Source of the DNA: Methylomarinum sp. Ch1-1
GTDB taxonomy: Bacteria > Pseudomonadota > Gammaproteobacteria > Methylococcales > Methylomonadaceae
Length of the DNA: 64,000 nt
Reading direction: 5' to 3'
Assembly: GCF_030717995.2 (NCBI RefSeq)
Contig: NZ_CP157743.1
Coordinates: 2,878,501-2,942,500 of the forward strand
The position numbers and the translations under genes are program-made. Below, piece after piece: positions 48,710 through 57,480 of this stretch (the stretch's first letter is position 1; each line of letters begins with the position of its first letter). The notes below the pieces were generated by a model. That model was given only the letters and a program-made list of their open reading frames with translations. It made no database searches and was not told the DNA's origin.

Positions 48710-50275
48710 CTGAAGTTTCCTAAAAACGCCTCAAGCCACCATGCGTAACAACACCGCGACCAGCGAATTTTTCATGGGATTGGTGGGTTTATGGCAAAGC
48801 CTATCAAAATCTTCACTCAGTGAGGCTTCGGCGATGAGGCGCCGGACATCGGAAAAGGCGAAACTCGTCCGCCCCTTGACCTTGTGCCGACGTTGCGGAT
48901 CCGCTTTGATGCGATCGGCGTACATCCAGGTGACCGTGGTGGCCATCATACAGAAATGCAGGTGGTTTATCACGGCCTGGGCATTCCGGCTCTGGCATTT
49001 TTGACTGCCAATGTCTTGCTTGAGTTCTTTAAAGCCGGACTCGATCTTCCAGCGAGCGCCATAATATTCGATGACCTGGGTGACCGACAAGTCGAGATCG
49101 GTCGTAAACAAGGCGACCCACTGGGTTTTACGAAACACCCACACGACCTTGATGGGGCATTTTAAGGTCTTCAGCATGACGGTTTTCTCAACCGCCAGTA
49201 CTTCGCGTACTTTGCCATACAGGTTAACCTGATAGGCAGCAGTTTGCTGCCGGAGCGCGTGCGCTCGGTCGGTCACGGTCCCCAGACGCTGGCCGTATTT
49301 ACGGGGGGCGTCCGCGTGTCTTGGCATCGGCGGACCGGGCGTCGGGGAGCGCATAGAGCACCTGGTTGCTGCGCAATCGGGATAACAGGTGAAAACGTTC
49401 GCCTACCGTTTGGCGCACCGGCTTCCATAACCCCTGATTCCCAAACCAGCTGTCGGTGACCGCCAGCATTGGTGTCGAAGCAAAGTGACCGGCGACGGCG
49501 ATTAGCAATTCCGCCGCTTGCGTGAGTTTGCTTTGAAACGGCGCGACTTGGCCTTTGATTTTGGCGGTTTCCTTTTGTTCGGCGATCATGTGACGGGGTA
49601 AGTAAAAACGAAAGCCCAAAAACAAACAGGCCCAACGACCTTTGACCTGCTTCAGTAAGCCGATCGACACCACATTTTGCGCCCAGGGGTAACGGCTTTG
49701 ATTCGCTTTGGCGGCATGATCGAAAATCGACGCGCAGCCGAAAATGTGTTGACCCACTTTGAGGTTGATAAAATCGTCCAAGCCAATCAATAAGCGGCCA
49801 TCGGTCGTGGGGGACGGAATCAATCCCCACAGCGTCGTCCAAAGCCTTTCCCAGGGCAGTGTCGACGAAGCCATGAAGGTATAGAACCGCTTTTGCTTAA
49901 TCTCGATCCCGAACAAAGTCTCCAAGGCCCGCCATAAATTAGACGACATCGATGAGGTAAACGGAACAATCACGGCGAGCAGCGTGTAGACAAACAAAGA
50001 AGCTCGCTCCCGTCCCAGATCAGTCTCGGAAAAATGGGCTTGGAGAGGGCGGAGAAGATCGCGTAAAATGAACATGAATGAGGCCCTTTTGTTTGTGTAA
50101 TCAATGATTTAGAAACCAATATTATACTACAAAAGGCGACCTCATTCACCCATAAGCTATTGTTTTTAATGAGATTCGGCATAGCCTAACAATCAATATT
50201 AGAGCCAGCTAATGTTTAAGCTGAATATTAGCATTATCTGATATTCCTTGCCCTCAAAAAATTGGGAAACTTCAG
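48710..50275 (-). mobile_element. IS4-type insertion sequence, 1566 bp
   Basis: The ends are CTGAAGTTTCC and its complement, flanked by the 8-bp duplication TCAGCATA (48702-48709 and 50276-50283). Taking it out with one duplication copy rejoins tnpA in frame. It carries one transposase gene with a frameshift. Confidence 0.9.
48731..50075 (-). pseudogene. IS4-family transposase with one frameshift
   Basis: The N-terminal frame (MFILRDLLRPLQAHFSE) carries LLIGLDDFINLK (first Asp) and MLAVTDSWFGNQGLW (second Asp). It ends at RSADAKTRGRPP, where a run of six G (49305-49310 on the plus strand) appears to hold one extra base. The second frame continues RKYGQRLGTVTDRAHALRQ and holds the IS4 signature YYGARWKIESGFKELKQDIG (Y-R-E-K with the catalytic Glu). 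A programmed slip is possible but unproven. Confidence 0.85.
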
Positions 50276-51717
50276 TCAGCATATTCATGCCGGCGAAAAT
50301 ACCAGCCTAAAAATTCAGCACAATAAGCAAGGCGACAGCGTCAAATGGACGCTGCCGTATACCCGGCTCGATGACGGCGTTAACAACCCCTTCTACGAAA
50401 AGCTTCATGTTTGCAGTATTGCCGATATTCTCAAGTTTTCAGCGGAAAACACGGGGTTTCTAAAATCATTTTCGCACCTTCAACCCAAATACGCGAAATC
50501 GTTCCCCGATTCCGAAGTCATTCATGCCTGCATTATCGCCAACGCGACGGGGACGGAAACCAAAAAGATGAAAGCGATTAGCGATATAAAAGAACAAGAC
50601 CTGGATCGGGTGAATAAGAACCATATTCGCTATCAAACCCTCGCGACAGCCAATGATGTCATCATGAATCATACGGCCAAATTGCCCATTTTTTCGGAGT
50701 ACAACTTGTCCGATTATGGCGTTCACGCCAGTGTTGACGGTCAAAAGTTCGCAACGAAATACAATACAATCAAATCGCGGTATTCGAAGAAATATTTTGG
50801 CATGTTGCAAGGCGTGGTCTTATTCTCACTAAACGCCAATCATCTACCGCTTTGTCTTAAGGTCATCGGCGCCAATCAGCATGAAAGCCATTTCTTGTTG
50901 GATATTGTCGAAAGCAATACTTCGGATGTTGAAATTACGGCTGTTTCCGGCGATATGCACAGCATCAATCGCGTCAACTTCGCCCTGATGTATCTGTTCG
51001 GTTACCGGTTTATGCCGCGCTTTACTCTGTTGCGGGACAAATCCGAGCATGATCTGGTGTGCTTCGATGAGATCGAGCACTATGCCAAACAAATTATCAA
51101 ACCCAGCAAAAAGGTTAATAAAGCCCTGATTATCAAGGAGTGGGATAAGGTCTTGAGAATACTGGCTTCACTGACCACTAAAAAGACGACACAAAGCCAG
51201 ATCGTCAGCAAATTATCCTCTTATAAAAAGCTGAACCCGACCTTGAAAGCGCTGATCGCCTTCGATGAAATCATCAAGACCGATTATTTGCTGGATTATA
51301 TCGACAACAAAGAAGTACGCGAGGTTGTGCAAGGTTCATTGAATCGCGGCGAATCCTATCACCAATTAAGCGCGACCATTGCCAAAGTCAGCGGCGGCCG
51401 GATGCTCAATGGAAAGACTGAAATTGAACTCGACATCAATGCCGAATCCATCCGGCTCATTGCCAACGCGGTGATTTTTTACAATGCAACTATTTTGTCG
51501 GCACTTTATCAGCATTATCAAACCTCGGACCCAAGCAAAGCGAAGGAAATACTGCGTTTTTCACCCGTCGCCTGGCAGCACATCAACTTCATCGGCAAAT
51601 ATGAATTTTACAACCAGGGAAGTCTTCTTAATATTCAAGAGGTTATCAAAAAAACTGATTGGGGATTCTGAAATCGATTTTTCGGCTACAAGCCAGTGAT
51701 ACCAAGGGTTTCAGCGA

Positions 51718-51755
51718 GGTGCCGGGATAAATCGTTCTTTTGGTTAATTAACCCC
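51718..51755 (-). repeat. Right terminal inverted repeat of the Tn3-family transposon
   Basis: On the minus strand it begins GGGGTTAATTAACCAAAAGA and ends CCGGCACC. It is followed outward by the TTGAC duplication at 51756-51760 and then by the original 3' end of the dehalogenase-like gene (GGGAAATGA at 51761-51769). Confidence 0.9.
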
Positions 51756-51836
51756 TTGACGGGAAATGATTCAAGGAACGGATGGGATGCGTAAGCCGTA
51801 AAGCACACAAGGGTAGAACCACCGGGAGCCAAAATT

Positions 51837-52505
51837 ATGACGAAATTACTTATCAATGGCATTGTCTTCGACATGTACGGGACGGTTGTCGATGTTGGGG
51901 CGGTCGCCAAAGCCTGTAAAGAGGTGGCGCCCGATCCGATCGCTTTTAACAAGCAGTGGCGAGCCAAGCAGCTTGAGTACACGTTTTTGCGGGTGCTGAT
52001 GGAGCAATACCGGGATTTCTGGCAAGTGACCGGGGAAGCGCTTGAGTTTGCTGTAGAGCGCTTCGGCTTGCAAATGACCACCGGGCAACGGCAACGGCTG
52101 ATGGAGGCCTGGCTGCTTCCCAGTCCGTACCCCGATGTCGCAGCGGCTCTGCCTCGACTGAAGGAAAAATACTCATTGGCGGTATTGTCCAACGGAACTC
52201 CGGAAATGCTTAGTAGCGGCTTGGAGCGAACCGGGCTCCGGCCACACTTTCAGTGGGTGCTCAGCGCAGATGCAGTGAAACTTTATAAGCCTTCACCCAA
52301 GGTCTATCAGCTTGCGCTACAGCAAACGGGACTTCCAAAAGAGGAGGTCCTTTTCGTCTCCTCGAACTCCTGGGATGCGCTGGGCGCTAAAAGCTTCGGC
52401 TTCAAAGTCTGCTGGATCAATCGGACCGGTGCGCCATTCGATGCCTTGGGCCCCAGGCCGGATCTGGTTGTCAAGAACTTCGATGAGCTGACGAATGTCC
52501 TGTGA
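51837..52505 (+). CDS. Type II haloacid dehalogenase
   Basis: A 222-residue protein with the signatures of L-2-haloacid dehalogenase: D12 in GIVFDMYGTVVD (nucleophile), R43 in QWRAKQLEYTFL (halide site), S119-N120 in AVLSNGTPEM, K152 in LYKPSPKVY, and the diagnostic VSSNSWDALGAKSFGFKVCW. It hydrolyses 2-haloacids to 2-hydroxyacids. Before the Tn3-family transposon arrived, its start lay about 70 bp after the stop of the haloalkane dehalogenase-like gene on the same strand, so the two were probably an operon. Confidence 0.92.
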   Translation: MTKLLINGIVFDMYGTVVDVGAVAKACKEVAPDPIAFNKQWRAKQLEYTFLRVLMEQYRDFWQVTGEALEFAVERFGLQMTTGQRQRLMEAWLLPSPYPDVAAALPRLKEKYSLAVLSNGTPEMLSSGLERTGLRPHFQWVLSADAVKLYKPSPKVYQLALQQTGLPKEEVLFVSSNSWDALGAKSFGFKVCWINRTGAPFDALGPRPDLVVKNFDELTNVL

Positions 52506-52650
52506 AAATGAAAAAGGCAAGGTTCAATGCCATCCTCCAGCTTGTCGACAAATCCACGTTGTCGAGCTGAGGGTCGATAACAGCAATTCCCATCAGTTTG
52601 AGTATTTTTGCGGGGTTTAGGGCACAGGGTGTGTCTGTCGAGGAGCGCCG

Positions 52651-52719
52651 TTCACCCAGCACCTAAATTATGCTGGAATGTAAAATATAGTCCAGTAGCC
52701 ATGGAATTTAGGTGCTGGG
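52651..52719. repeat. 69-bp palindromic element, copy 3
   Basis: The same arms and length as copies 1 and 2; the core differs (GCTGGAATGTAAAATATAGT). The MITE at 6311-6479 is its empty site: GCGCCG joins TAAACCC there, while here the 69 bases lie between them. The boundaries equal those deduced for copy 1. Confidence 0.88.
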
Positions 52720-52889
52720 TAAACCCATCCCTGGGGGCTTGACGGCAGCATCCTTGCTGCCGACATCCTCGCCAAACACACCCCATGCCCTTTTTGAACG
52801 CCAAAGTGATGATATGGACTCCTCTCCACCCTCTAACGGTGTCACAATACACCTACTAACAACTTAAACAGAACAAAGAGGAGTTCGAG

Positions 52890-53903
52890 ATGAATCTTAA
52901 CGTAGTGGGTTTAGATATTGCAAAACTAGTGTTTCATATGTTCATGATGCAAGACGGCAAAGCAAAGAAAAAGAAATTGAAACGGTCGGAACTGTTGGCC
53001 TTTGTGGCTCAGATGCCGGTGAGCGTGATCGCGATGGAAGCCTGCGGCGGCGCTCATCATTGGGCCCGGGCATTTCAGGCCCTGGGCCACGAAGTAGTGC
53101 TGTTGAATACTCGCTTCGTGAAGGCATTCGTGGTTGGCAATAAAAACGATTACAACGACGCCGAGGCGATTTACACGGCGGCCTGCCAGCCGAACAAACG
53201 CAGCGTGGCGATCAAAGGCATTGAGCAGCAAGACTTAGCCATGCTGCAAGGTGTCCGGCGAGGTAAGGTGGACGAACGCACGGCCTTGGTCAATCAAATG
53301 CGCGGTTATCTGGCTGAACGAGGCATCGTGCTGCCGCGTAGCGTGAATCAGTTCAGAAAACAACTGCCCAGTATTCTGGAGGACGGGGAAAATGACCTCA
53401 GCACGCTGAGCCGGAAGCTGTTTGCCGAGCAGTATCAAGCGCTGAAAGCCTTGGACGAAGCGATCCGGGCTCTGGACCGGGAAATTACGGCAGTATGCCA
53501 AAACAATGCCTTAGCCCGACGATTGCTTGACATACCGGGTATCGGTCCTTTGACCGCCATTTTGGCCACGGCTGACGTCGGCGATGGCAAGGGTTATGAT
53601 TCGAGCCGAGATTACGCGGCCAGCTTGGGCGTGGTGCCAAGGCAGCACAGCAGCGGCGATAAGCAGGTATTACTGGGCATCAGTAAACGCGGCAACCGCC
53701 AATTGCGCACATCCTTGATTCACGGGGCAAGAGCGGTGCTGAAATACTGCGGTGACAAGAGCGACCCCTTGAGCCTGTGGCTCAAAGGCTTGATTGAACG
53801 GCGAGGCTTCAACAAAGCGGCCGTGGCTTTGGCCAACAAGAACGCCCGGATCATTTGGGCGCTGGCAACGCGTGGCGGCGATTACGTGCCACAAATGGCC
53901 TAA
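52890..53903 (+). CDS. IS110-family DEDD transposase (IS1111 group)
   Basis: An intact 337-residue recombinase. The DEDD RuvC-like domain has D in VVGLDIAKLVFHMF, E in VIAMEACGGAHHWARAF, and two Asp in NKNDYNDAEAIYTA. The C-terminal Tnp domain has LLDIPGIGPLTAILATAD and the serine-containing YAASLGVVPRQHSSGDKQVL. These enzymes use a structured RNA from the element to choose target and donor DNA. GAGGAG precedes the start. Confidence 0.95.
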   Translation: MNLNVVGLDIAKLVFHMFMMQDGKAKKKKLKRSELLAFVAQMPVSVIAMEACGGAHHWARAFQALGHEVVLLNTRFVKAFVVGNKNDYNDAEAIYTAACQPNKRSVAIKGIEQQDLAMLQGVRRGKVDERTALVNQMRGYLAERGIVLPRSVNQFRKQLPSILEDGENDLSTLSRKLFAEQYQALKALDEAIRALDREITAVCQNNALARRLLDIPGIGPLTAILATADVGDGKGYDSSRDYAASLGVVPRQHSSGDKQVLLGISKRGNRQLRTSLIHGARAVLKYCGDKSDPLSLWLKGLIERRGFNKAAVALANKNARIIWALATRGGDYVPQMA

Positions 53904-54257
53904 GCCGATGAAAACCGGGTTATCCACCCTTTGCCCACAAGCTCCGAGCACGATTGAAGGGCTCTACGCATGTGGACAAAGCGTGGATAACCCTAACAAC
54001 ACTGTAGTAAACGAGTTCAACCAAATTGCGGAGGCAAGACTCTCAAAGTGATGACATTCAACAGGTCAGACCGGCGCTTTTAAAATCCGTTATTCCCGAA
54101 GATTCCTTGAAATCGGCAAAGTGATAGAGATAAAAGCGCGCGGATAGCTTCATCAGGGCCCGAAGGTCGATAAATACCTTCATCAAGAGGCCGAATATAT
54201 GGCGGCAATCTCGATCTCTGTTGGAAACATCATTTTTGAACAATCTTGGCTTGCAAT
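53904..54257 (+). ncRNA. Candidate bridge RNA region of the IS1111-type element
   Basis: In IS1111 elements the long non-coding end is downstream of the transposase gene and is where the bridge RNA is expected. Here a stem of up to 22 pairs is seen: GGGTTATCCACCCTTTGCCC at 53918-53937 against the complement of 53973-53994, with about three mismatches and a 33-base loop. The exact RNA ends are not visible. No ORF of note lies in the region. Confidence 0.5.
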
Positions 54258-54360
54258 TGGAGAGGAGTCCATATATGGGAATTGCTGGGGTCGATAGGGC
54301 TGATCAACTGCCGTTCAATCAAACAAAGACTGTCTCGTTAACTACACAATGGAGGAATCA

Positions 54361-55917
54361 ATGACTTATCAAGAAACCATGAATCCGGTCGATCAGCCGG
54401 TGATCGAGCGATTGCCGCAAACCAGTCCGGCGGACGCGTTCAATCAGGAGCTGGTTCGCAACGTTCATCCTTCGGACTGGGTGAACCCGAAACCGGCCGG
54501 GCGATACAATTTGGTCGTCATCGGAGCCGGCACTGCCGGCTTGGTCACCGCGGTCGGCGCGGCGGGACTAGGGGCCAGAGTCGCGTTGATCGAACGCAGT
54601 CTGATGGGCGGCGACTGTCTGAATGTCGGTTGCGTGCCGTCCAAGGGCGTCATCAGCGCGGCAAGGGTCGCGGCAGCCGTGCGCAATGCACGCGAGTTTG
54701 GTGTCGAAGTGCCTGACGGGATGAATGTGAACTTCGCCGCCGCCATGCAGCGGATGCGACGATTGCGGGCCAGTATCAGCCTGAATGATTCGGCGTCACG
54801 ATTTCGTGATCTCGGTATCGATGTCTATTTCGGGCAGGCGCGCTTTGTGGATTCCAGCACTGTTAACGTGGACGGCAGCCATCTTCACTTCAAGCGGGCG
54901 GTGATCGCAACCGGTGCGCGCGCCGCGGCGCCGCCGATTCCGGGTTTGGATGCCGTTGACTATCTGACCAATGAAACGTTGTTCTCGCTGACCGAGTTGC
55001 CCGCACGATTCGGCGTCATTGGCGCTGGACCGATCGGCTGCGAAATGGCCCAGGCGTTCGCACAGCTGGGTTCCGAAGTCTTCCTGGTGGAGGCGACGCA
55101 TGGCATCCTGCCGCGCGAAGATCGTGACGCGGCCGGGATCGTGCAACAGGCGATCACACGATCCGGCGTCAAGTTGCTTTGCTGCGGCAAGAAACTGGAG
55201 ATCAAGCACGATGGCGGCATTCGGCTCGTCGTCGAATCGCACGGCCAGGGCTATGACGAGCCGATCGACAAACTGTTGGTAGCCGTCGGCCGGGCGCCCA
55301 ACGTCGAAAATCTGAACCTGGAAGACGTAGGCGTTGATTACGACAACAAGGGCGTTAAGGTCAATGAACGCATGCAAACGACGAACTCCCGGATTTACGC
55401 CGCCGGAGACATTTGTTCGCCGTTTCAGTTCACGCACGCGGCCGATTTCATGGCGCGCATCGTGATTCAAAACGCGCTGTTCAAGGGTCGCAAGAAGTCC
55501 ACGTCGCTGGTGATGCCCTGGTGCACCTACACGTCACCAGAGATTGCCCACGTCGGGCTCTACGAGCATCAAGCCCAGGAACAGGGAATCGAAGTTGACA
55601 CCTTCGTGCAGGCATTCAGCGATGTCGACCGCGCGATCCTGGACGGAGAAGACGAAGGCTTCGTGAAAATCCACGTCAGGAAAGGGACTGACAAGATCAT
55701 CGGCGCCACCCTCGTCGCGGGCCATGCGGGCGACATGATTTCCGAGATCACCCTGGCCATGACTCACGGCCTGGGACTGAAGCAGATCGGCAGCACGATT
55801 CACCCGTACCCGACCCAGGCCGAGGCGATCCGCAAACTGGGCGATCAATTCAATCGCACGCGCATGACACCCCTTGTGAAGTGGCTCTTCAACAAGTGGC
55901 TGGCCCGGACCCGTTGA
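54361..55917 (+). CDS. Mercuric reductase-like FAD disulfide oxidoreductase
   Basis: The start at 54361 follows GGAGG at 54351-54355. The 518-residue enzyme has a 50-residue N-terminal extension (VIERLPQTSPADAFNQELVR) and then the FAD motif LVVIGAGTAGLVTAVGAAG, redox Cys pair GGDCLNVGCVPSKG, NAD motif FGVIGAGPIGCEMA, YAAGDICSPFQFTH, and the interface GSTIHPYPTQAEAIRK. It lacks the MerA C-terminal Cys pair. It is a paralogue of the reductase half of the 12785 fusion. The substrate is unknown. Confidence 0.88.
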   Translation: MTYQETMNPVDQPVIERLPQTSPADAFNQELVRNVHPSDWVNPKPAGRYNLVVIGAGTAGLVTAVGAAGLGARVALIERSLMGGDCLNVGCVPSKGVISAARVAAAVRNAREFGVEVPDGMNVNFAAAMQRMRRLRASISLNDSASRFRDLGIDVYFGQARFVDSSTVNVDGSHLHFKRAVIATGARAAAPPIPGLDAVDYLTNETLFSLTELPARFGVIGAGPIGCEMAQAFAQLGSEVFLVEATHGILPREDRDAAGIVQQAITRSGVKLLCCGKKLEIKHDGGIRLVVESHGQGYDEPIDKLLVAVGRAPNVENLNLEDVGVDYDNKGVKVNERMQTTNSRIYAAGDICSPFQFTHAADFMARIVIQNALFKGRKKSTSLVMPWCTYTSPEIAHVGLYEHQAQEQGIEVDTFVQAFSDVDRAILDGEDEGFVKIHVRKGTDKIIGATLVAGHAGDMISEITLAMTHGLGLKQIGSTIHPYPTQAEAIRKLGDQFNRTRMTPLVKWLFNKWLARTR

Positions 55918-56304
55918 TGGCCCAAGCCCGCAGTCGTTATCCGCTCTTCGGCTCTCGGAACCCGCATTCAATGCCCGGGCTTATCAAGACATGCCGGAGA
56001 TTCGGAACCTTTATTGGAGTGGAGCAGCTTCTGGCGGCAACGACAGAAGAGAGGCAAGCGGGATTTCTTGTGAATGAAAACAGTCGTGTAAAATGAGCGT
56101 CCGCACTAACTATTCAGCGCCTACAGCTGTACTGTTTGGACTCGCTCTGGATTGGCAATATTCGCTGTGGGAGCGACGCCTACGTTGCGACACGCGACGA
56201 GGAGGGCAGGGCGTCGCTGCCGTCGAGGATCTTGATGCTTTTGCTGTCCTGCAGACGGACTCGGATCGTGATGGCAATCTCCCGTCATCGTTTCGTTTGC
56301 GTGT
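55918..56304. other. Intergenic region, mostly unassigned
   Basis: No gene seen between the reductase and the convergent CysB-like gene. It contains CCGCACTAACTATTCAG (about 56101-56117), the reverse complement of the junction between repeat A and the group II intron at 28320-28336. Confidence 0.45.
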
Positions 56305-57207
56305 CTATTGAAAGTTGATGTCCTCGGCGGCTTCCAACAATTCTTCGATAAAATGACGGCCGTAAGCGGGTAGATAGTTTTGCCGCAAATAGGCGATTTT
56401 GGTCACCGAGCTTGGAATAAGACTGGACAAATTGCGAACCACTAAATCGGCATCGGCAACCGCATCGTAAGCCATTTCGGCGATCAAGCCGACCCCCAGA
56501 CCCAGCCGCACATAGGTCTTGATGACATCGGTATCGGCGGCCGCGAGCACCACATCCAAGGTCAAGCCAGAGTTCTCGAAGGCTTTTTCGATATTGGAGC
56601 GGCCGGTAAAACCGAACGAATAGGTCAGAACCGGACACGAAGCCAGCCGCTCCAATGTCAGTTCTCCGCTCGCCAAAGGGTGCTGTTTCGGCATTACGAC
56701 GGCATGATGCCACTCGTAACAAGGTTTGACGACCAGCGTTCCATCCTCGGACACCTTTTCGGTGCAAATGGCCAGATCGGCCTCGCCGTTGTGCAGAAAA
56801 TCGATCAGGTGCTCGGGCGAGGATTGTACGATATAGACTTTGACTTTGGGGTATTTGTCGCGGAATCGCCGAATCGGCTTTGGCAGGAAATATTTGGCTT
56901 GGGTATGCGTGGTCGCGATGTGCAGGATGCCGGTGTCGCCGTTTTTATATTCGGACGCGATCGACAGGATGTTTTTTTTGGCCTGCTGCATGGTCTGCGT
57001 TTGGGCCAACACCTTTTGCCCCAAAGGCGTCAATCCTGTCAACTTCTTGCCATGCCGGGTCAGCAGCGGCGAACCCAGTTCCTCCTCGAACAATTGTAAT
57101 TGGCGGCTGACTGCCGATTGTACGACATGCATGCGGTCGGCGGCTTTCGACAGATTGAAGCCGTTTTCGTAAAGCACCCGCAATAATTCAATTTGGTTCA
57201 TATTCAT
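56305..57207 (-). CDS. LysR-family regulator, CysB-like
   Basis: A 300-residue regulator with an N-terminal winged helix (MNQIELLRVLYENGFNLSKAADRMHVVQSAVSRQL) and a substrate domain with the CysB-type pattern (IATTHTQAKYFLPKPI, VYIVQSSPEHLIDFL, GEADLAICTE). CysB binds acetylserine and activates sulfur-assimilation genes, so it may govern the serine acetyltransferase-encapsulin-desulfurase cluster at 60873-64000. The start at 57207 is preferred, since longer frames extend into the promoter. It is divergent from the EAL gene. Confidence 0.88.
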   Translation of the reverse strand: MNMNQIELLRVLYENGFNLSKAADRMHVVQSAVSRQLQLFEEELGSPLLTRHGKKLTGLTPLGQKVLAQTQTMQQAKKNILSIASEYKNGDTGILHIATTHTQAKYFLPKPIRRFRDKYPKVKVYIVQSSPEHLIDFLHNGEADLAICTEKVSEDGTLVVKPCYEWHHAVVMPKQHPLASGELTLERLASCPVLTYSFGFTGRSNIEKAFENSGLTLDVVLAAADTDVIKTYVRLGLGVGLIAEMAYDAVADADLVVRNLSSLIPSSVTKIAYLRQNYLPAYGRHFIEELLEAAEDINFQ

Positions 57208-57413
57208 GATGATTGACATTCCTTTTGTTAGGCGACCGGGAAACAACCGTGACGGATGCATTATCTAAATTTTAGAATTAAAAATCTAATTATATCGTTT
57301 TTAGAAAAGTATTGAATTCGCTAAGCTACAGCCATGCAATGAAGATTGCCATCATGAGCATTGTCTGAAGGAGCGGGTGATGTTGTCCTCCTCAAAAATA
57401 AGGATATCTTTCC

Positions 57414-57439
57414 GGCGGAGCCTATGCTCCGCCTTTTTT
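57414..57439 (+). terminator. Strong terminator in the leader of the EAL gene
   Basis: GGCGGAGC-CTAT-GCTCCGCC followed by six T, on the plus strand, 42 bases before the EAL start. No annotated gene ends here, so a short RNA or an attenuated leader of about 100-150 bases must end at it. TTGAAT (57311) and TGCAAT (57334), 17 bases apart, are a possible promoter. Confidence 0.8.
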
Positions 57440-57480
57440 AAACCTGAAGCGCAAATCCAATAAACGACAAGGAGCGAAAA

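Larger units (their letters stand above)
47065..51671 (+). pseudogene. tnpA: Tn3-family transposase gene, frameshifted and IS-interrupted
   Basis: The N-terminal half (from ARLNILTQDEINALYSIPKL) has the DUF4158 domain of many Tn3 transposases. One-base changes near 48180-48210 and 48316 break the frame (RWQYYTQQALTIKKNI; then STGQSFRDYPYQ). At 48709 an IS4-type element splits NQH-IHAGENTSLK. The C-terminal half (from about 50284) is the DDE domain: DYGVHASVDGQKF (first Asp), SGDMHSINRVNFALMYLFGY (second Asp) and NRGESYHQLSATIAKVSGG (Glu), ending SPVAWQHINFIGKYEF. Repaired, it would be about 1000 residues. Confidence 0.9.
40056..51755 (+). mobile_element. 11.7-kb Tn3-family transposon carrying an Rhs toxin locus
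   Basis: The ends are 38-base inverted repeats starting GGGGTTAATTAACCAAAAGA, with the typical GGGG start, and similarity extends to about 85 bases. They are flanked by a 5-bp duplication TTGAC (40051-40055 and 51756-51760), the Tn3-family size. Inside are an Rhs toxin locus (40389-46060), tnpR on the minus strand, a res-like region, and tnpA. Both recombination genes and the Rhs gene carry frameshifts, and an IS4-type element sits in tnpA, so the transposon is not autonomous now. It separates two dehalogenase genes. Confidence 0.93.
52809..54275 (+). mobile_element. IS110-family element, IS1111 group, about 1467 bp
   Basis: Perfect 15-base subterminal inverted repeats (ATGGACTCCTCTCCA at 52814-52828 and its complement at 54258-54272) sit a few bases inside the ends, as in IS1111 elements. 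The empty MITE gives the junction CAAAG-TG-GGAAT. Both ends here touch TG (52807-52808 and 54276-54277), so TG is the likely core dinucleotide. The left non-coding end is about 80 bp and the right about 370 bp. Confidence 0.9.
52581..54287. mobile_element. Second copy of the 169-bp MITE, with two nested insertions
   Basis: It starts CAGCAATTCCCATCAGTTTG and ends TGGGAATTGCTG. It is flanked by GGGTCGATA (52571-52579 and 54288-54296), with one extra A at the left. Against the copy at 6311-6479 it has two additions: a 69-bp palindrome at 52651-52719 and the IS1111-type element at 52809-54275. Confidence 0.85.

Noticed and set aside
49300-49315. Programmed frameshift in the IS4-type transposase
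   Set aside because: The run is six G with no evident slippery A-type motif or stimulatory hairpin, and other mobile genes here carry plain indels.
40056-51755. Reading the two 85-bp inverted copies as ends of a composite transposon made by two ISs
   Set aside because: There are no IS genes at the ends, and the 38-bp GGGG-start repeats with a 5-bp duplication plus tnpA, tnpR and res fit one Tn3-family unit.
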